DNA of 64,000 nt from Solirubrobacteraceae bacterium (lineage in GTDB: Bacteria > Actinomycetota > Thermoleophilia > Solirubrobacterales > Solirubrobacteraceae). A program made the position numbers and the translations under genes. The notes under the pieces were generated by a model, which saw only the letters and a list, made by a program, of their open reading frames with translations, had not been told where the DNA came from and did no database searches. Location of the stretch: the NCBI GenBank assembly GCA_023230855.1, contig JALNWQ010000001.1, forward strand, positions 1 to 64,000. Reading direction: 5' to 3'. Of the stretch, positions 33,757 through 42,144 are shown in pieces (position 1 is the first letter of the stretch; each line of letters starts with the position of its first letter).

Positions 33757-34766
33757 CAGGCCACCTCGTGCTGTTCGCTCTGGGCGATGGTGCGGCGCAG
33801 GCCGCGGTAGGCCTCGCGCGGGTCGCGTCCGTGGTGGACGACCTGCTCGACCTCGTGGCAGATCGGCAGGTGGCAGTCGTACTTCGCGCCGAGCTCCATG
33901 ACCGTCGTGGCGGTCCGGACGCCCTCGGCGACCTGCCCCATGTCGTCGATGATCTGCTGCAGCGTGCGGCCGCGCGCGAGGCCCTCGCCGACGCGCCGGT
34001 TGCGCGACAGCGGACTGATGCAGGTGGCGAGCAGGTCGCCCATCCCGGTGAGCCCTGAGAACGTCCGCTCGTCGGCCCCGAGCGCGACCCCCAGCCGGGT
34101 GATCTCGGCGAGGCCGCGGGTGATGACGAGCGCCCGGGTGTTGTCGCCTACGTCGAGCCCGTCGGCCATGCCGCTGGCGATCGCGATGACGTTCTTCAGC
34201 GCCCCGCCGAGCTCGGACCCGACGATGTCGGCGTTGCGGTACATGCGGAACCGGTCGGTGGCGAAGAGCGGCTGCAACCGGCACGCGACGCCCTCGTCGC
34301 GGGTGGCGACGACCATCGCGGCGGCGAGGCCGTCGAGGACCTCGCGGGCGAGGTTGGGCCCCGACATCGCCGCCACCGGGTGACCGGGCAGCAGCTCGGT
34401 GATGATCTCGGTCGGTCGCAGGTGCGTCCCGGGCTCCAGGCCCTTGGCGAGCGACGCGACCGGGACGCCCGGACGGATGTGGCGCGCGACCTCGGGCAGC
34501 GTCGCGCGGAACGCGTGCGACGGCACGCCCATGACGAGCACGTCGGCGGACGCCACCGCCGCCGCCAGGTGGGTCGTCGCGGCGAGCGCGTCGGGGAGCG
34601 GCCGATCGCCGAGGAACCGCGAGTTGCGGTGCCGCTCGTGGACGTCGGCGACGACGTCGGCGTCGCGGGCCCACAGCGTCGTCGGCCCGTGCTGGGCGGC
34701 GAGCGCGGCGACGGTCGTGCCCCACGACCCGCCGCCGAGGACGGTGACGCGGTCCGGGGCGCTCAC
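33756..34766 (-). CDS. gpsA: NAD(P)-dependent glycerol-3-phosphate dehydrogenase
   Basis: The enzyme reduces dihydroxyacetone phosphate to sn-glycerol-3-phosphate, the backbone for PlsB. The product has 336 residues from GTG 34766. The N-terminal Rossmann motif is VLGGGSWGTTVA. The substrate-side segments ALKNVIAIASGMADGL (with the catalytic Lys) and NTRALVITRGLAEI are present, as is a TFSGLTGMGDL loop. It overlaps both neighbours, the HAD-PlsC gene upstream and WS/DGAT downstream, which places precursor supply and acylation in one operon. The family assignment is secure. Confidence 0.96.
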   Translation of the reverse strand: MSAPDRVTVLGGGSWGTTVAALAAQHGPTTLWARDADVVADVHERHRNSRFLGDRPLPDALAATTHLAAAVASADVLVMGVPSHAFRATLPEVARHIRPGVPVASLAKGLEPGTHLRPTEIITELLPGHPVAAMSGPNLAREVLDGLAAAMVVATRDEGVACRLQPLFATDRFRMYRNADIVGSELGGALKNVIAIASGMADGLDVGDNTRALVITRGLAEITRLGVALGADERTFSGLTGMGDLLATCISPLSRNRRVGEGLARGRTLQQIIDDMGQVAEGVRTATTVMELGAKYDCHLPICHEVEQVVHHGRDPREAYRGLRRTIAQSEQHEVA

Positions 34767-36238
34767 GACGTGCGCTCCGTCAGCGTGCGGGGCGCAGGCT
34801 CGGGCCAGTGCGTGAGCGTGTCGACGAACCGTCCGCGCACGTCGGCGACGTGCTCGTCGATCGTCTCGCGCGTCCAGCCGCTCGTGTCGATCGGGGGCAG
34901 CACGGCGACGTCGATCGTGCCGGGGCGGATGCGTTGGGAGTTGCCCCACATCACCTCGCCGGCGTTGCGGAGCACGATCGGGACCATCGGGACCTCGGCC
35001 TGCATGGCGATGTGGAACGCCCCCTTCTTGAACGGGCCCAGGCGGGGCGACACGGAGCGCGTGCCCTCCGGGCTGATCGCGAGCGACACGCCCTCGTCAC
35101 GGACCTTCTGCACCGCGGGGGCCATGACCTCGATCGCCTTCTTGGCGTCGCTGCGGTCGATGAACGCCACGTCGCCCAGGCGCAGCAGCGGGCCGAACAC
35201 CGGGTTGCTGCGCACCTCCTTCTTCGCGACGCCGGTGAACCCGCCCCGCAGGAGGTGCATGAGGACCGGCACGTCGATGCCGCTCTGGTGGTTGAAGACG
35301 AAGACGCACGGGCGGGCGGACCACAGGTGCTCGCGGCCGCTGACGACGCGGACGTCGATGCCGGTGAGCGCGAGCGCCACGTCGGAGCCGACGCCGGTGG
35401 CGATGTCGAGCGCGGTGCTGCGCGAGCGGCGCAGGGCGCCGATGCCGACGCCGGCCACGAGGCCGGTGGCGACCGCGCCGTACAGCGTCCCGGTGCGGGC
35501 CCGGTCGCGCAGGCCGGGACGGTCGTCACGACGCTCGCAGCGCAGGACCGGCCAGCCCTCGTCGATCGCGCGCTCGCGCAGCCCCGGCTCGGGCTCCACC
35601 GCGGCCGGGTGGCCCACGGACTCCAGGAGCGGGACGTCCTCGTCGCCGTTGGAGTACGCGAACGCGTCGGCCGGATCGGCGCCCCGCTCGTCGAGCAGGT
35701 CGAGCAGCGCCCGGGCCTTGCCCGCCCCCCACGGGGGCGTGCCGAGCGCCCGGCCGGTCAGGCGGCCGTCGCCGTCGACCTCGACCTCGGTGCAGATGAT
35801 CGTGTCGACGTCGAGCTCCCGGGCCGCCGGCTCGATCTGGAACCGGGTGGCCGACGTCGCCAACACGACGGCGTGGCCGCGCTCGTGGTGGGCGGCGATC
35901 AGCGGCCACACCTCGGGGTGCAGCCGCTCCGCGATCTCGCTGCGGAACAGGCGCCGCCCGAGCTGTTGCAGGTCCTCCTCGAACGCGCCGGTCCACGCGC
36001 CGAGCGAGAGCGCCAGCAGGTCGTCGAAGTCCTCGGCGGTGCGGATCCCGCGACGCACGAGCGCCAGGGTCTTGGCGAGCTCGACGGGGCCGATCTGCCA
36101 GTTGCGCAGGCGGTGGGCGTAGAACCGCGACGCGGAGAACCCCGAGATGACGGTCCCGTCGTAGTCGAAACACGCGACCGTCGACGGGCCCGCCGGCGCC
36201 GCGCGGATCCGCGCGACGAGCTCAGCGGTCGTCGCCAT
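34763..36238 (-). CDS. HAD phosphatase fused to PlsC-type acyltransferase
   Basis: This 491-residue two-domain protein carries an N-terminal HAD-IB hydrolase with FDYDGT at residues 24-29 and the later SNGDEDVPLLE motif. After a basic linker with a hydrophobic segment (about 250-270), a PlsC domain carries NHQSGID (the HX4D catalytic motif) and EGTRS. Such fusions are annotated as phosphoserine-phosphatase-like/1-acylglycerol-3-phosphate acyltransferase. The likely job is adding the second acyl chain to make phosphatidic acid, while the HAD domain may hydrolyse a phosphate such as that of phosphatidate, though its substrate is unproven. The gene overlaps plsB by 17 bases and gpsA by four. Confidence 0.92.
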   Translation of the reverse strand: MATTAELVARIRAAPAGPSTVACFDYDGTVISGFSASRFYAHRLRNWQIGPVELAKTLALVRRGIRTAEDFDDLLALSLGAWTGAFEEDLQQLGRRLFRSEIAERLHPEVWPLIAAHHERGHAVVLATSATRFQIEPAARELDVDTIICTEVEVDGDGRLTGRALGTPPWGAGKARALLDLLDERGADPADAFAYSNGDEDVPLLESVGHPAAVEPEPGLRERAIDEGWPVLRCERRDDRPGLRDRARTGTLYGAVATGLVAGVGIGALRRSRSTALDIATGVGSDVALALTGIDVRVVSGREHLWSARPCVFVFNHQSGIDVPVLMHLLRGGFTGVAKKEVRSNPVFGPLLRLGDVAFIDRSDAKKAIEVMAPAVQKVRDEGVSLAISPEGTRSVSPRLGPFKKGAFHIAMQAEVPMVPIVLRNAGEVMWGNSQRIRPGTIDVAVLPPIDTSGWTRETIDEHVADVRGRFVDTLTHWPEPAPRTLTERTS

Positions 36239-38513
36239 CGAGCACCTCCGCCAGCGCCGCGCGATCGAGGGCCTCGATGACCCTGAGTCGCCCGATGACC
36301 TCCTCGAGCTCGTCGAGCCACGCTCTCCGCGCGGCGTGCACCGGCTCGCGTCCCGGATCGACGAGGTCGCGGTTGGCGGCCAGGTCGAGCGCCGCGGCGA
36401 AGAGCTCGCGCGACACCGACTCGGCGCCGTGGACCTCGCCGCGCAGCACCGCCTGCTGGCCGGTGCCGAGGCAGGTGGTGAGCAGCTCCTCGCGGGACGC
36501 CGCCTCGCGCGGGTCGAGCGCGACGAGGCGGCGCGCGACGACGAGCTGGGCGTCGAAGAACGACCGCAGCGTGCGGTGCGCGACGAGCATCCGCTGCTGC
36601 GACAGCAGCTCGCCGGCCTCGGCCTGGGTGCCCATCCGCTCCTGCCATCCGGCCGAGAACCGGTCGGTCTCCTCGCGCAGCTCCTGCCGGAACCGCGCCT
36701 TGTCGTGGAAGAAGAACTCGAACTTCAGGAGGTCGCGCAGCGCGAGCGCGTCCTGCCACGCGCGCTCGAGCCGCTCCGGGCCCGGGGCCTCCGGCGACCG
36801 GGTGAGCCCGACGACGACGAGCTCGACGATCGCCCGCATGATGAGGTGGTGGAGCGCCCCGTTGCGGTAGAACGCGGCGACGCCGTGCCCGTCGGGCGCG
36901 ATCGACCAGACCGGCTCGTCGCCGCCGTCGAACCGCGTCACCGCGTCGGCGTCGACGAGCGCGTCGAGCGCGCCGCGCAGGGTGCTGGGCCGGCGCAGGC
37001 GCTCGAGGTCGCCGCGGGCCCCGCGCTCCTCCAGCACGTCGAGCAGCGGCGTCGTGAGGGCGACGACCTCGTCGAGCGTCAACGCCCGGTCGCGGAGGCC
37101 CAGGAGGACGAACGACACGACCGACGTGCCGCGGACCGGGGTGACCTCGTTGATCCCGGTGCAGATCCGGAACGCGACCTTCTCGAGCTGCGCCCGACCG
37201 GGGCCCGCGTCCTCGAGCGCGTCGCGGAGCGAGAACGGCTCGCCGAACTCGACCCGCGCGGTCCCGACGTTGCGGCTCTGCGCCCGCACGTAGTCGACCC
37301 ACCAGCGCAGGCCCTCGCCGCGCTTCTGCGCGCCGCGCTGCTCGGCGACCATCGCGCTCACCTCGTGCAGGCGGTCGTAGAGGATCGACGTGGGGACGAG
37401 CAGCACGTCGCGGTCGCCGTCGGCGACGGCCTCGGTGAGGTAGTGCAGCAGCCCGTAGCGCGGCGGGCGGAGCTTGCCGGTGCGGGTGCGTCCGCCCTCG
37501 ATGTACCACTCGAGGTTGAACCGCTTGGCGACGAGGTACGAGAAGTACGCCTTGATCGCCAGCCGGTAGAGCCGGTCGCCCCCGAACTTGCGGCGGATGA
37601 AGATGACGCCGGAGCGCTTGCCGAGCGGCCCGAGCGGCCAGAACGACATGTTGTCGCCGCCGAGCAGGTGGTTGCGCGGCATGTCCGCGTTGTGGAGCAG
37701 CTCGCCGAGGACGAGCGGGTCGACGTACGAGCGGTGCGTCGGCAGGAACACGAGGGCGTGCTCGCGGTTGCGCGCCCGCAGCCGCTCGATGTCGGCGTGG
37801 TCGTACTCGACGGTCCACGCTCGCGCGTGCATCGGCCGCACGAACGCCCGGAACGCGTCGATCGCCAGCGGGCTCTGCGCCGCGACGAGCTCGTGGAGCC
37901 CCGCGGTCGCGCCCTCGAGCGCGTCCGGGAACGGCATGTCGATCTCGTCGGCGATCCGCGCGACGTCCTCGTGGAACGACGCCGACGCCGCGATCTGCTC
38001 GGCGACGTGGCGGGGCACCTTGTAGCGGTCGCCGAGGACCTGGCGCTCCGCGCGGTCGCACGCGAGCTGCGCCTGCCGGGCGACGAACGCCGCGCGCCGC
38101 TCGGGCGACCCACCGCCCTCCTCGCTGTGGAACCGCTCGTCGAGCTCGCGGGCGGTCGCGGGCTCGCCGACGGTCACCCGCAGCCGATCCGCGTTCCGCG
38201 CGACGGCGAGGCGCTGGATCCGGTCGCTGGGGCGCCGCGGGTCCAGCAGCGTGCCGAGGTCGCGGGTGCGTCCCGACGACGGCAGCCACGTCACCCGCAC
38301 CGGCTCGACGAGCCGGTCGGGATCGGCGAGCTGCGGGGTGATGCCGGGGTCGCCGATGGTGGCGACCGCGGCGCCGGGGCGCTCGCGCGACGCCCACGCC
38401 TCGAGCGCCTCGCGCTCGGTCCGCGTCCGGGCGTCGGCGAGGACGAGGACCGACGGTGGCCGACCCGTGCCGTTCATCGGGATCTCGTGCTCACCTTCGC
38501 GCGTCGTCGTCAC
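36222..38513 (-). CDS. plsB: Glycerol-3-phosphate 1-O-acyltransferase (PlsB-like)
   Basis: This 763-residue enzyme acylates sn-glycerol-3-phosphate at position 1. The four acyltransferase blocks are present in order: THRSYVDPL, GVIFIRRKFGGD, YIEGGRTRTGK and LLVPTSILYD. The length matches the PlsB family, with N- and C-terminal helical domains around the catalytic core. GTG 38513 is taken as start; ATG 38477 is possible and neither has a strong ribosome site. It is first in the operon plsB, HAD-plsC, gpsA, WS/DGAT. This grouping of glycerolipid assembly with a storage-lipid acyltransferase suggests coordinated membrane and storage lipid synthesis. Confidence 0.94.
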   Translation of the reverse strand: MTTTREGEHEIPMNGTGRPPSVLVLADARTRTEREALEAWASRERPGAAVATIGDPGITPQLADPDRLVEPVRVTWLPSSGRTRDLGTLLDPRRPSDRIQRLAVARNADRLRVTVGEPATARELDERFHSEEGGGSPERRAAFVARQAQLACDRAERQVLGDRYKVPRHVAEQIAASASFHEDVARIADEIDMPFPDALEGATAGLHELVAAQSPLAIDAFRAFVRPMHARAWTVEYDHADIERLRARNREHALVFLPTHRSYVDPLVLGELLHNADMPRNHLLGGDNMSFWPLGPLGKRSGVIFIRRKFGGDRLYRLAIKAYFSYLVAKRFNLEWYIEGGRTRTGKLRPPRYGLLHYLTEAVADGDRDVLLVPTSILYDRLHEVSAMVAEQRGAQKRGEGLRWWVDYVRAQSRNVGTARVEFGEPFSLRDALEDAGPGRAQLEKVAFRICTGINEVTPVRGTSVVSFVLLGLRDRALTLDEVVALTTPLLDVLEERGARGDLERLRRPSTLRGALDALVDADAVTRFDGGDEPVWSIAPDGHGVAAFYRNGALHHLIMRAIVELVVVGLTRSPEAPGPERLERAWQDALALRDLLKFEFFFHDKARFRQELREETDRFSAGWQERMGTQAEAGELLSQQRMLVAHRTLRSFFDAQLVVARRLVALDPREAASREELLTTCLGTGQQAVLRGEVHGAESVSRELFAAALDLAANRDLVDPGREPVHAARRAWLDELEEVIGRLRVIEALDRAALAEVLDGDDR

Positions 38514-38675
38514 GGTGTGCCCACCATGACGCGTCGCCGGGAGCCCGTCCGGGAAGAGGGCCCTTCGGGGCGACGGATCTCCCCCGGACGGATGAGGTTC
38601 CCGGCCCCCCGGACGAGGGAAGCGGCGTGGCCGGGATCGCTCACGATCACGCCGCTCCGCCGGGGGCCCCGTGGG

Positions 38676-40025
38676 TCAGTTGGACGGGGCGGGGCAGGCG
38701 CCGCCGGCCGCGTCCCCGTGCGGCACCGGGCAGGTCGCGGTCTCGTCCGTGCCGGCGGCGGCGGTCGTCCCGGCGGCCGGCGGGGTCCAGCGGACCTGCA
38801 GGCGGTGGATGCCGTTGATGAAGTTGTTCGCCTGGTAGTCCGGCTCCTCGGCCTTGATGTCGGGCATCGTGCCGTAGACCTCGCGGATGAGCGACTTCAG
38901 CGTCGTGCGGCCCAGCGCGTTGCCGAGGCAGTAGTGCGGGCCGCCGCCGCCGAACGCGACGTGGCGGTTGGGGTCGCGGAGGATGTCGAAGCGGTCCGGG
39001 TCCTCGTAGACCTCCTCGTCGCGGTTGCCCGAGCAGTACCAGAGCACGACCTTGTCGCCCTTCTTGATCTGCGCGTCGCGGATCTGGACGTCCTCGGTGG
39101 CGGTGCGGCGCATGTGCACCAGCGGGGACGCGACGCGCAGGATCTCCTCGATCGCGCCGTCGATCCGGCCGTCCATGTCCTCCTGCAGCAGCGCGAGCTG
39201 GTCGGGGTTCTCCGAGAACAGGCGGATCGCGTGCGCGGAGGAGTGGCGGGTCGTGTCGTTGGCGGCGACGGCGAGCAGGACGAAGAACGCGCAGATCTCG
39301 TCCTCGGTCATCTTCTGGCCCTCCCACTCGGCGGCCAGCATCCAGCTGAAGAGGTCCTCGCCGGGGTTGTCACGCCGCTCCTCCGACAGCTCCTGGGCGA
39401 CGGAGTGCAGGTCGATGACGCAGTCGGCGAACATCTCCAGGCCGGTCTGGTCGCCGCATGCCTCGGGGTCGCTCCAGGCGAGCAGGCGCTGGGCGGCGCT
39501 GATCGTCTTGTCGTACAGGTGGTCGGGGATCCCGAAGAAGCTCGCGAAGATCCGGCCCGGCAGGTGCATCGACACCATGTCGACGAAGTCACCCTCGCCC
39601 TTGGGCGCCATCTCCTGCACGAGGTCGCGGGCGTGACCGCGGATCCAGTCCTCCAGCCGCCGCATGTTCTTCGGCTTGAACGCGTCGAGGGTGATGCCGC
39701 GCAGCTGCGTGTGCCGCGGGGCGTCCATCGCGATGAACGACTGCGCCGCCTCGGTCATCATCGGGTCGAAGGTCTCCATCGTGATCCCCTCGGCGCTCGA
39801 GAAGATCTTCGGGTTCCGGCTGGCGTAGCGGATGTCCTCGTACTTCGTCAGCGACCAGAAGCCCTCGGTGTTGAGCTCGGGCGGCAGCAGGTCGGACTCG
39901 GGAGCGCGGCTCCACGGCACCGGGTTCTCGCGGCGCAGCACGGCGAACGCGGCGTCGCGGTCGGTCGGGTGCTGCGCCCAGAAGGCCTTCGCGGCCAGGT
40001 CGATCTGCTCGAGGGTGGTGCTCAT
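38676..40025 (-). CDS. Cytochrome P450 (first)
   Basis: This 449-residue bacterial P450 has the I-helix oxygen site AANDTTRHS, an ExxR motif in IEEILRVAS, and the heme-binding loop FGGGGPHYCLGNALGR with its Cys ligand. The C-terminal IKAEEPDYQANNFINGIHRL resembles the sterol/fatty-acid hydroxylase group around CYP124/125/142, so a long hydrophobic substrate is likely. After residue 420 there is an extra low-complexity tail with two Cys (ATCPVPHGDAAGGACPAP). The start ATG 40025 has GAAGAG upstream. It is divergent from an acyl-CoA synthetase and about half identical by eye to the P450 at 45289. Confidence 0.94.
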   Translation of the reverse strand: MSTTLEQIDLAAKAFWAQHPTDRDAAFAVLRRENPVPWSRAPESDLLPPELNTEGFWSLTKYEDIRYASRNPKIFSSAEGITMETFDPMMTEAAQSFIAMDAPRHTQLRGITLDAFKPKNMRRLEDWIRGHARDLVQEMAPKGEGDFVDMVSMHLPGRIFASFFGIPDHLYDKTISAAQRLLAWSDPEACGDQTGLEMFADCVIDLHSVAQELSEERRDNPGEDLFSWMLAAEWEGQKMTEDEICAFFVLLAVAANDTTRHSSAHAIRLFSENPDQLALLQEDMDGRIDGAIEEILRVASPLVHMRRTATEDVQIRDAQIKKGDKVVLWYCSGNRDEEVYEDPDRFDILRDPNRHVAFGGGGPHYCLGNALGRTTLKSLIREVYGTMPDIKAEEPDYQANNFINGIHRLQVRWTPPAAGTTAAAGTDETATCPVPHGDAAGGACPAPSN

Positions 40026-40156
40026 GGTGCTCTTCTCCGTCGGGGTGTCCCCCTCGTTCTTCCCAGACGGGCGGGCGCCCATGGGCCGGAGGATCGCCGA
40101 ACGCCGGACGAGGCCGTGGGCGAAATCCCCAAGCGACGCCGGCGGGCCCCCGACGC

Positions 40157-40218
40157 GGACCCCCGTCCCGTCGTTCCCACGACGACGCCCGGTCGCGTTG
40201 GGCGATCCCACCGACCGG
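40157..40218. promoter_or_regulatory. Promoter-region blocks shared with the PucR gene upstream region
   Basis: The 244-base gap between the divergent P450 and acyl-CoA synthetase genes holds GGACCCCCGTCCC (40157-40169), TCGTTCCCAC (40171-40180) and TCCCACCGACCGG (40206-40218). The same three words occur at 25004-25037, before the PucR-type gene. A short palindrome (CGTCGT-TCCC-ACGACG) overlaps the middle block. They may mark a shared promoter or regulator site; GC-rich chance matches are possible. Confidence 0.35.
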
Positions 40219-40269
40219 TCACGACGAGGACGGACGTACGGTCGGGCTCGTCCACCCGAGGAGAGAGCG

Positions 40270-40374
40270 ATGTCCGACCACACGATCATCGGCGCCGGCT
40301 CGGCCGGCCCCGACCGGGCCGTACGGCTCGCCGAGCGCGCCACCACGACGGCGGCCGAGGGGGTGGCCGCATGA
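40270..40374 (+). CDS. Small ORF with a truncated dinucleotide-binding motif
   Basis: This 34-codon frame has a strong ribosome site (GAGGAGAGAGCG before ATG 40270), and its stop overlaps the start of the acyl-CoA synthetase (ATGA, 40371-40374). The peptide reads TIIGAGSAGPDRAVRLAE near its start, which looks like the GxGxxG nucleotide-binding opening of a flavoprotein that ends after about 30 residues. It may be a remnant of an oxidoreductase fused to a good translation start, or a real short leader that couples translation of the synthetase. No function can be assigned. Confidence 0.35.
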   Translation: MSDHTIIGAGSAGPDRAVRLAERATTTAAEGVAA

Positions 40375-42044
40375 GCGCCGCCACGCCGGTCCTCACGGGC
40401 CTCATGCAGCACGACGTCCCGCTGACGATCGGCTCGCTGCTGCGCCGGATGCGGACGGTCAACGCGACGTCCGAGGTCGTCGGCTACGGCGCGACCGGGT
40501 CGACGCGGGCGACGTTCCTCGAGGTCGCCGAGCGCGCCGACCGGCTCGGCGGCGCGCTGCGGGCGCTCGGCGTCGCCGAGGGCGACCGCGTCGCGACGCT
40601 CGCCTGGAACGCCCAGGAGCACCTCGAGGCGTACGTCGCGATCCCGTCGCTCGGCGCGGTGCTCCACACCGTCAACCTGCGGATGACGCCCGACCAGATG
40701 ACGTACGTCATCAACCACGGCGCCGCCCGCATCCTCATCGTCCACCGCTCCCTGCTGCCGCTCCTCGAGGCGGTCGCCGACGGCCTGGAGACCCTCGAGC
40801 ACCTCGTCCTCGTGGGCCCCGGGCCGGAGCCGGGCGACGCGCTGGCGCGGTTCACGCAGCACGACTACGAGGAGGCGCTGGCGGCGGCCACCCCGATCGC
40901 GGCGTGGCCCGACGTCGACGACCGCGCCGGCGCGGCGCTCTGTTACACGAGTGGCACCACCGGCAACCCCAAGGGCGTGCTCTACTCGCACCGCTCGAGC
41001 GTCCTGCACGCGATGGCCGCCGGCATGGCCGACACGCTCGCGGTGACGTCCGGCGACCGGGTGCTGCCGATCGTCCCGATGTTCCACGCCAACGCGTGGG
41101 GGCTGCCGTACGCGGCCGCGCTCGTCGGGGCGTCGCTCGTCTTCGTCGGCCACGACATGTCGCCGGCGACGATCTCGGGGGCGATCGCCGCCGAGCGGGT
41201 GACGATCGCGGCGGGCGTCCCGACGATCTGGATGGACCTGCTGCGGTACGCGCAGGAGCACGACGTCGACGTCTCGTCGCTGCGGTTCGCGCCGTGCGGC
41301 GGCGCCGCGGTGCCGCGGGCGCTGTTCGAGGGGTTCGAGCAGACGCTCGGCGCCGAGATCGTCCACGCCTGGGGCATGACCGAGACGAGCCCGCTCGGCG
41401 CGGTCGCGCGGGTCCCCGACGACGTCACCGGCGAGGAGCGGTGGAGCCTCAAGCTCTCGCAGGGCCGGATCGCCCCGATGGTCGAGGCGCGACTCATCGA
41501 CGACGACGGCGCCGAGGTGCCGTGGGACGGCGAGTCGAGCGGTGAGCTGCAGGTCCGCGGGCCGTGGATCGCGTCCGGGTACTACCTCGACGAGCAGGCG
41601 TCCGCCGACGCGATCGACGACGGGTGGCTGCGCACCGGCGACATCGCGACGATCGACGAGCGCGGCTACCTGCGCCTCACCGACCGGGCCAAGGACATCA
41701 TCAAGTCCGGCGGCGAGTGGATCTCGTCGGTGGAGCTCGAGGGAGAGCTGCTGGCCCACCCGGCGGTGGCCGAGGCGGCGGTCGTCGCCGCCCCGCACGA
41801 GCGGTGGACCGAGCGGCCGCTCGCCTGCGTCGTGCTCGCCCCCGGCGCCGAGGTGACGCCCGCCGAGCTGCGGACGTTCCTCGCCGGTCGCGTGGCGAAG
41901 TGGTGGGTGCCGGAGTTCTTCACCTTCATCGACGAGGTGCCCAAGACGTCGGTCGGCAAGTTCGACAAGAAGGTGCTGCGGGCCCGGCTCGCCGACGGTG
42001 ATCTGGACGTCGCCGTCTGCGAGGAGGCGATCGCGACGGCCTGA
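40371..42044 (+). CDS. Fatty-acyl-CoA synthetase (FadD-type AMP ligase)
   Basis: This 557-residue AMP-forming ligase activates a fatty acid to acyl-CoA through an acyl-adenylate. The P-loop-like A3 motif is YTSGTTGNPKGV, the A5 region is WGMTETSPLG, and the A8 hinge is YLRLTDRAKDIIKSGGEWIS. The catalytic Lys lies in PKTSVGKFDKKVL near the C-terminus. The sequence fits medium/long-chain acyl-CoA synthetases. ATG 40371 overlaps the small upstream ORF. It is divergent from a P450, suggesting a shared regulatory region and a pathway from an oxidised alkyl chain to acyl-CoA. A hairpin follows. Confidence 0.93.
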   Translation: MSAATPVLTGLMQHDVPLTIGSLLRRMRTVNATSEVVGYGATGSTRATFLEVAERADRLGGALRALGVAEGDRVATLAWNAQEHLEAYVAIPSLGAVLHTVNLRMTPDQMTYVINHGAARILIVHRSLLPLLEAVADGLETLEHLVLVGPGPEPGDALARFTQHDYEEALAAATPIAAWPDVDDRAGAALCYTSGTTGNPKGVLYSHRSSVLHAMAAGMADTLAVTSGDRVLPIVPMFHANAWGLPYAAALVGASLVFVGHDMSPATISGAIAAERVTIAAGVPTIWMDLLRYAQEHDVDVSSLRFAPCGGAAVPRALFEGFEQTLGAEIVHAWGMTETSPLGAVARVPDDVTGEERWSLKLSQGRIAPMVEARLIDDDGAEVPWDGESSGELQVRGPWIASGYYLDEQASADAIDDGWLRTGDIATIDERGYLRLTDRAKDIIKSGGEWISSVELEGELLAHPAVAEAAVVAAPHERWTERPLACVVLAPGAEVTPAELRTFLAGRVAKWWVPEFFTFIDEVPKTSVGKFDKKVLRARLADGDLDVAVCEEAIATA

Positions 42045-42045
42045 C

Positions 42046-42075
42046 GCGGTCGCGGGGGGCGGTCGCCGCGACCGC
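42046..42075 (+). terminator. Hairpin after the acyl-CoA synthetase
   Basis: GCGGTCGCGG pairs with CCGCGACCGC around a ten-base loop, starting two bases after the stop codon. No U-tract follows, and the next gene on the same strand starts 70 bases later. Confidence 0.5.
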
Positions 42076-42144
42076 CCCGGCCGGTGGCCGTCGCTCCCCC
42101 GGCACCGTCGATACGGCGTAGCATCGAGGGATGGAGGGGAAGCG

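Noticed and set aside
36336..42044. 1902-residue open frame on the plus strand
   Set aside because: It runs antisense through plsB and the first P450. Only its end, from 40371, is a real gene (acyl-CoA synthetase). High GC makes long antisense frames common.
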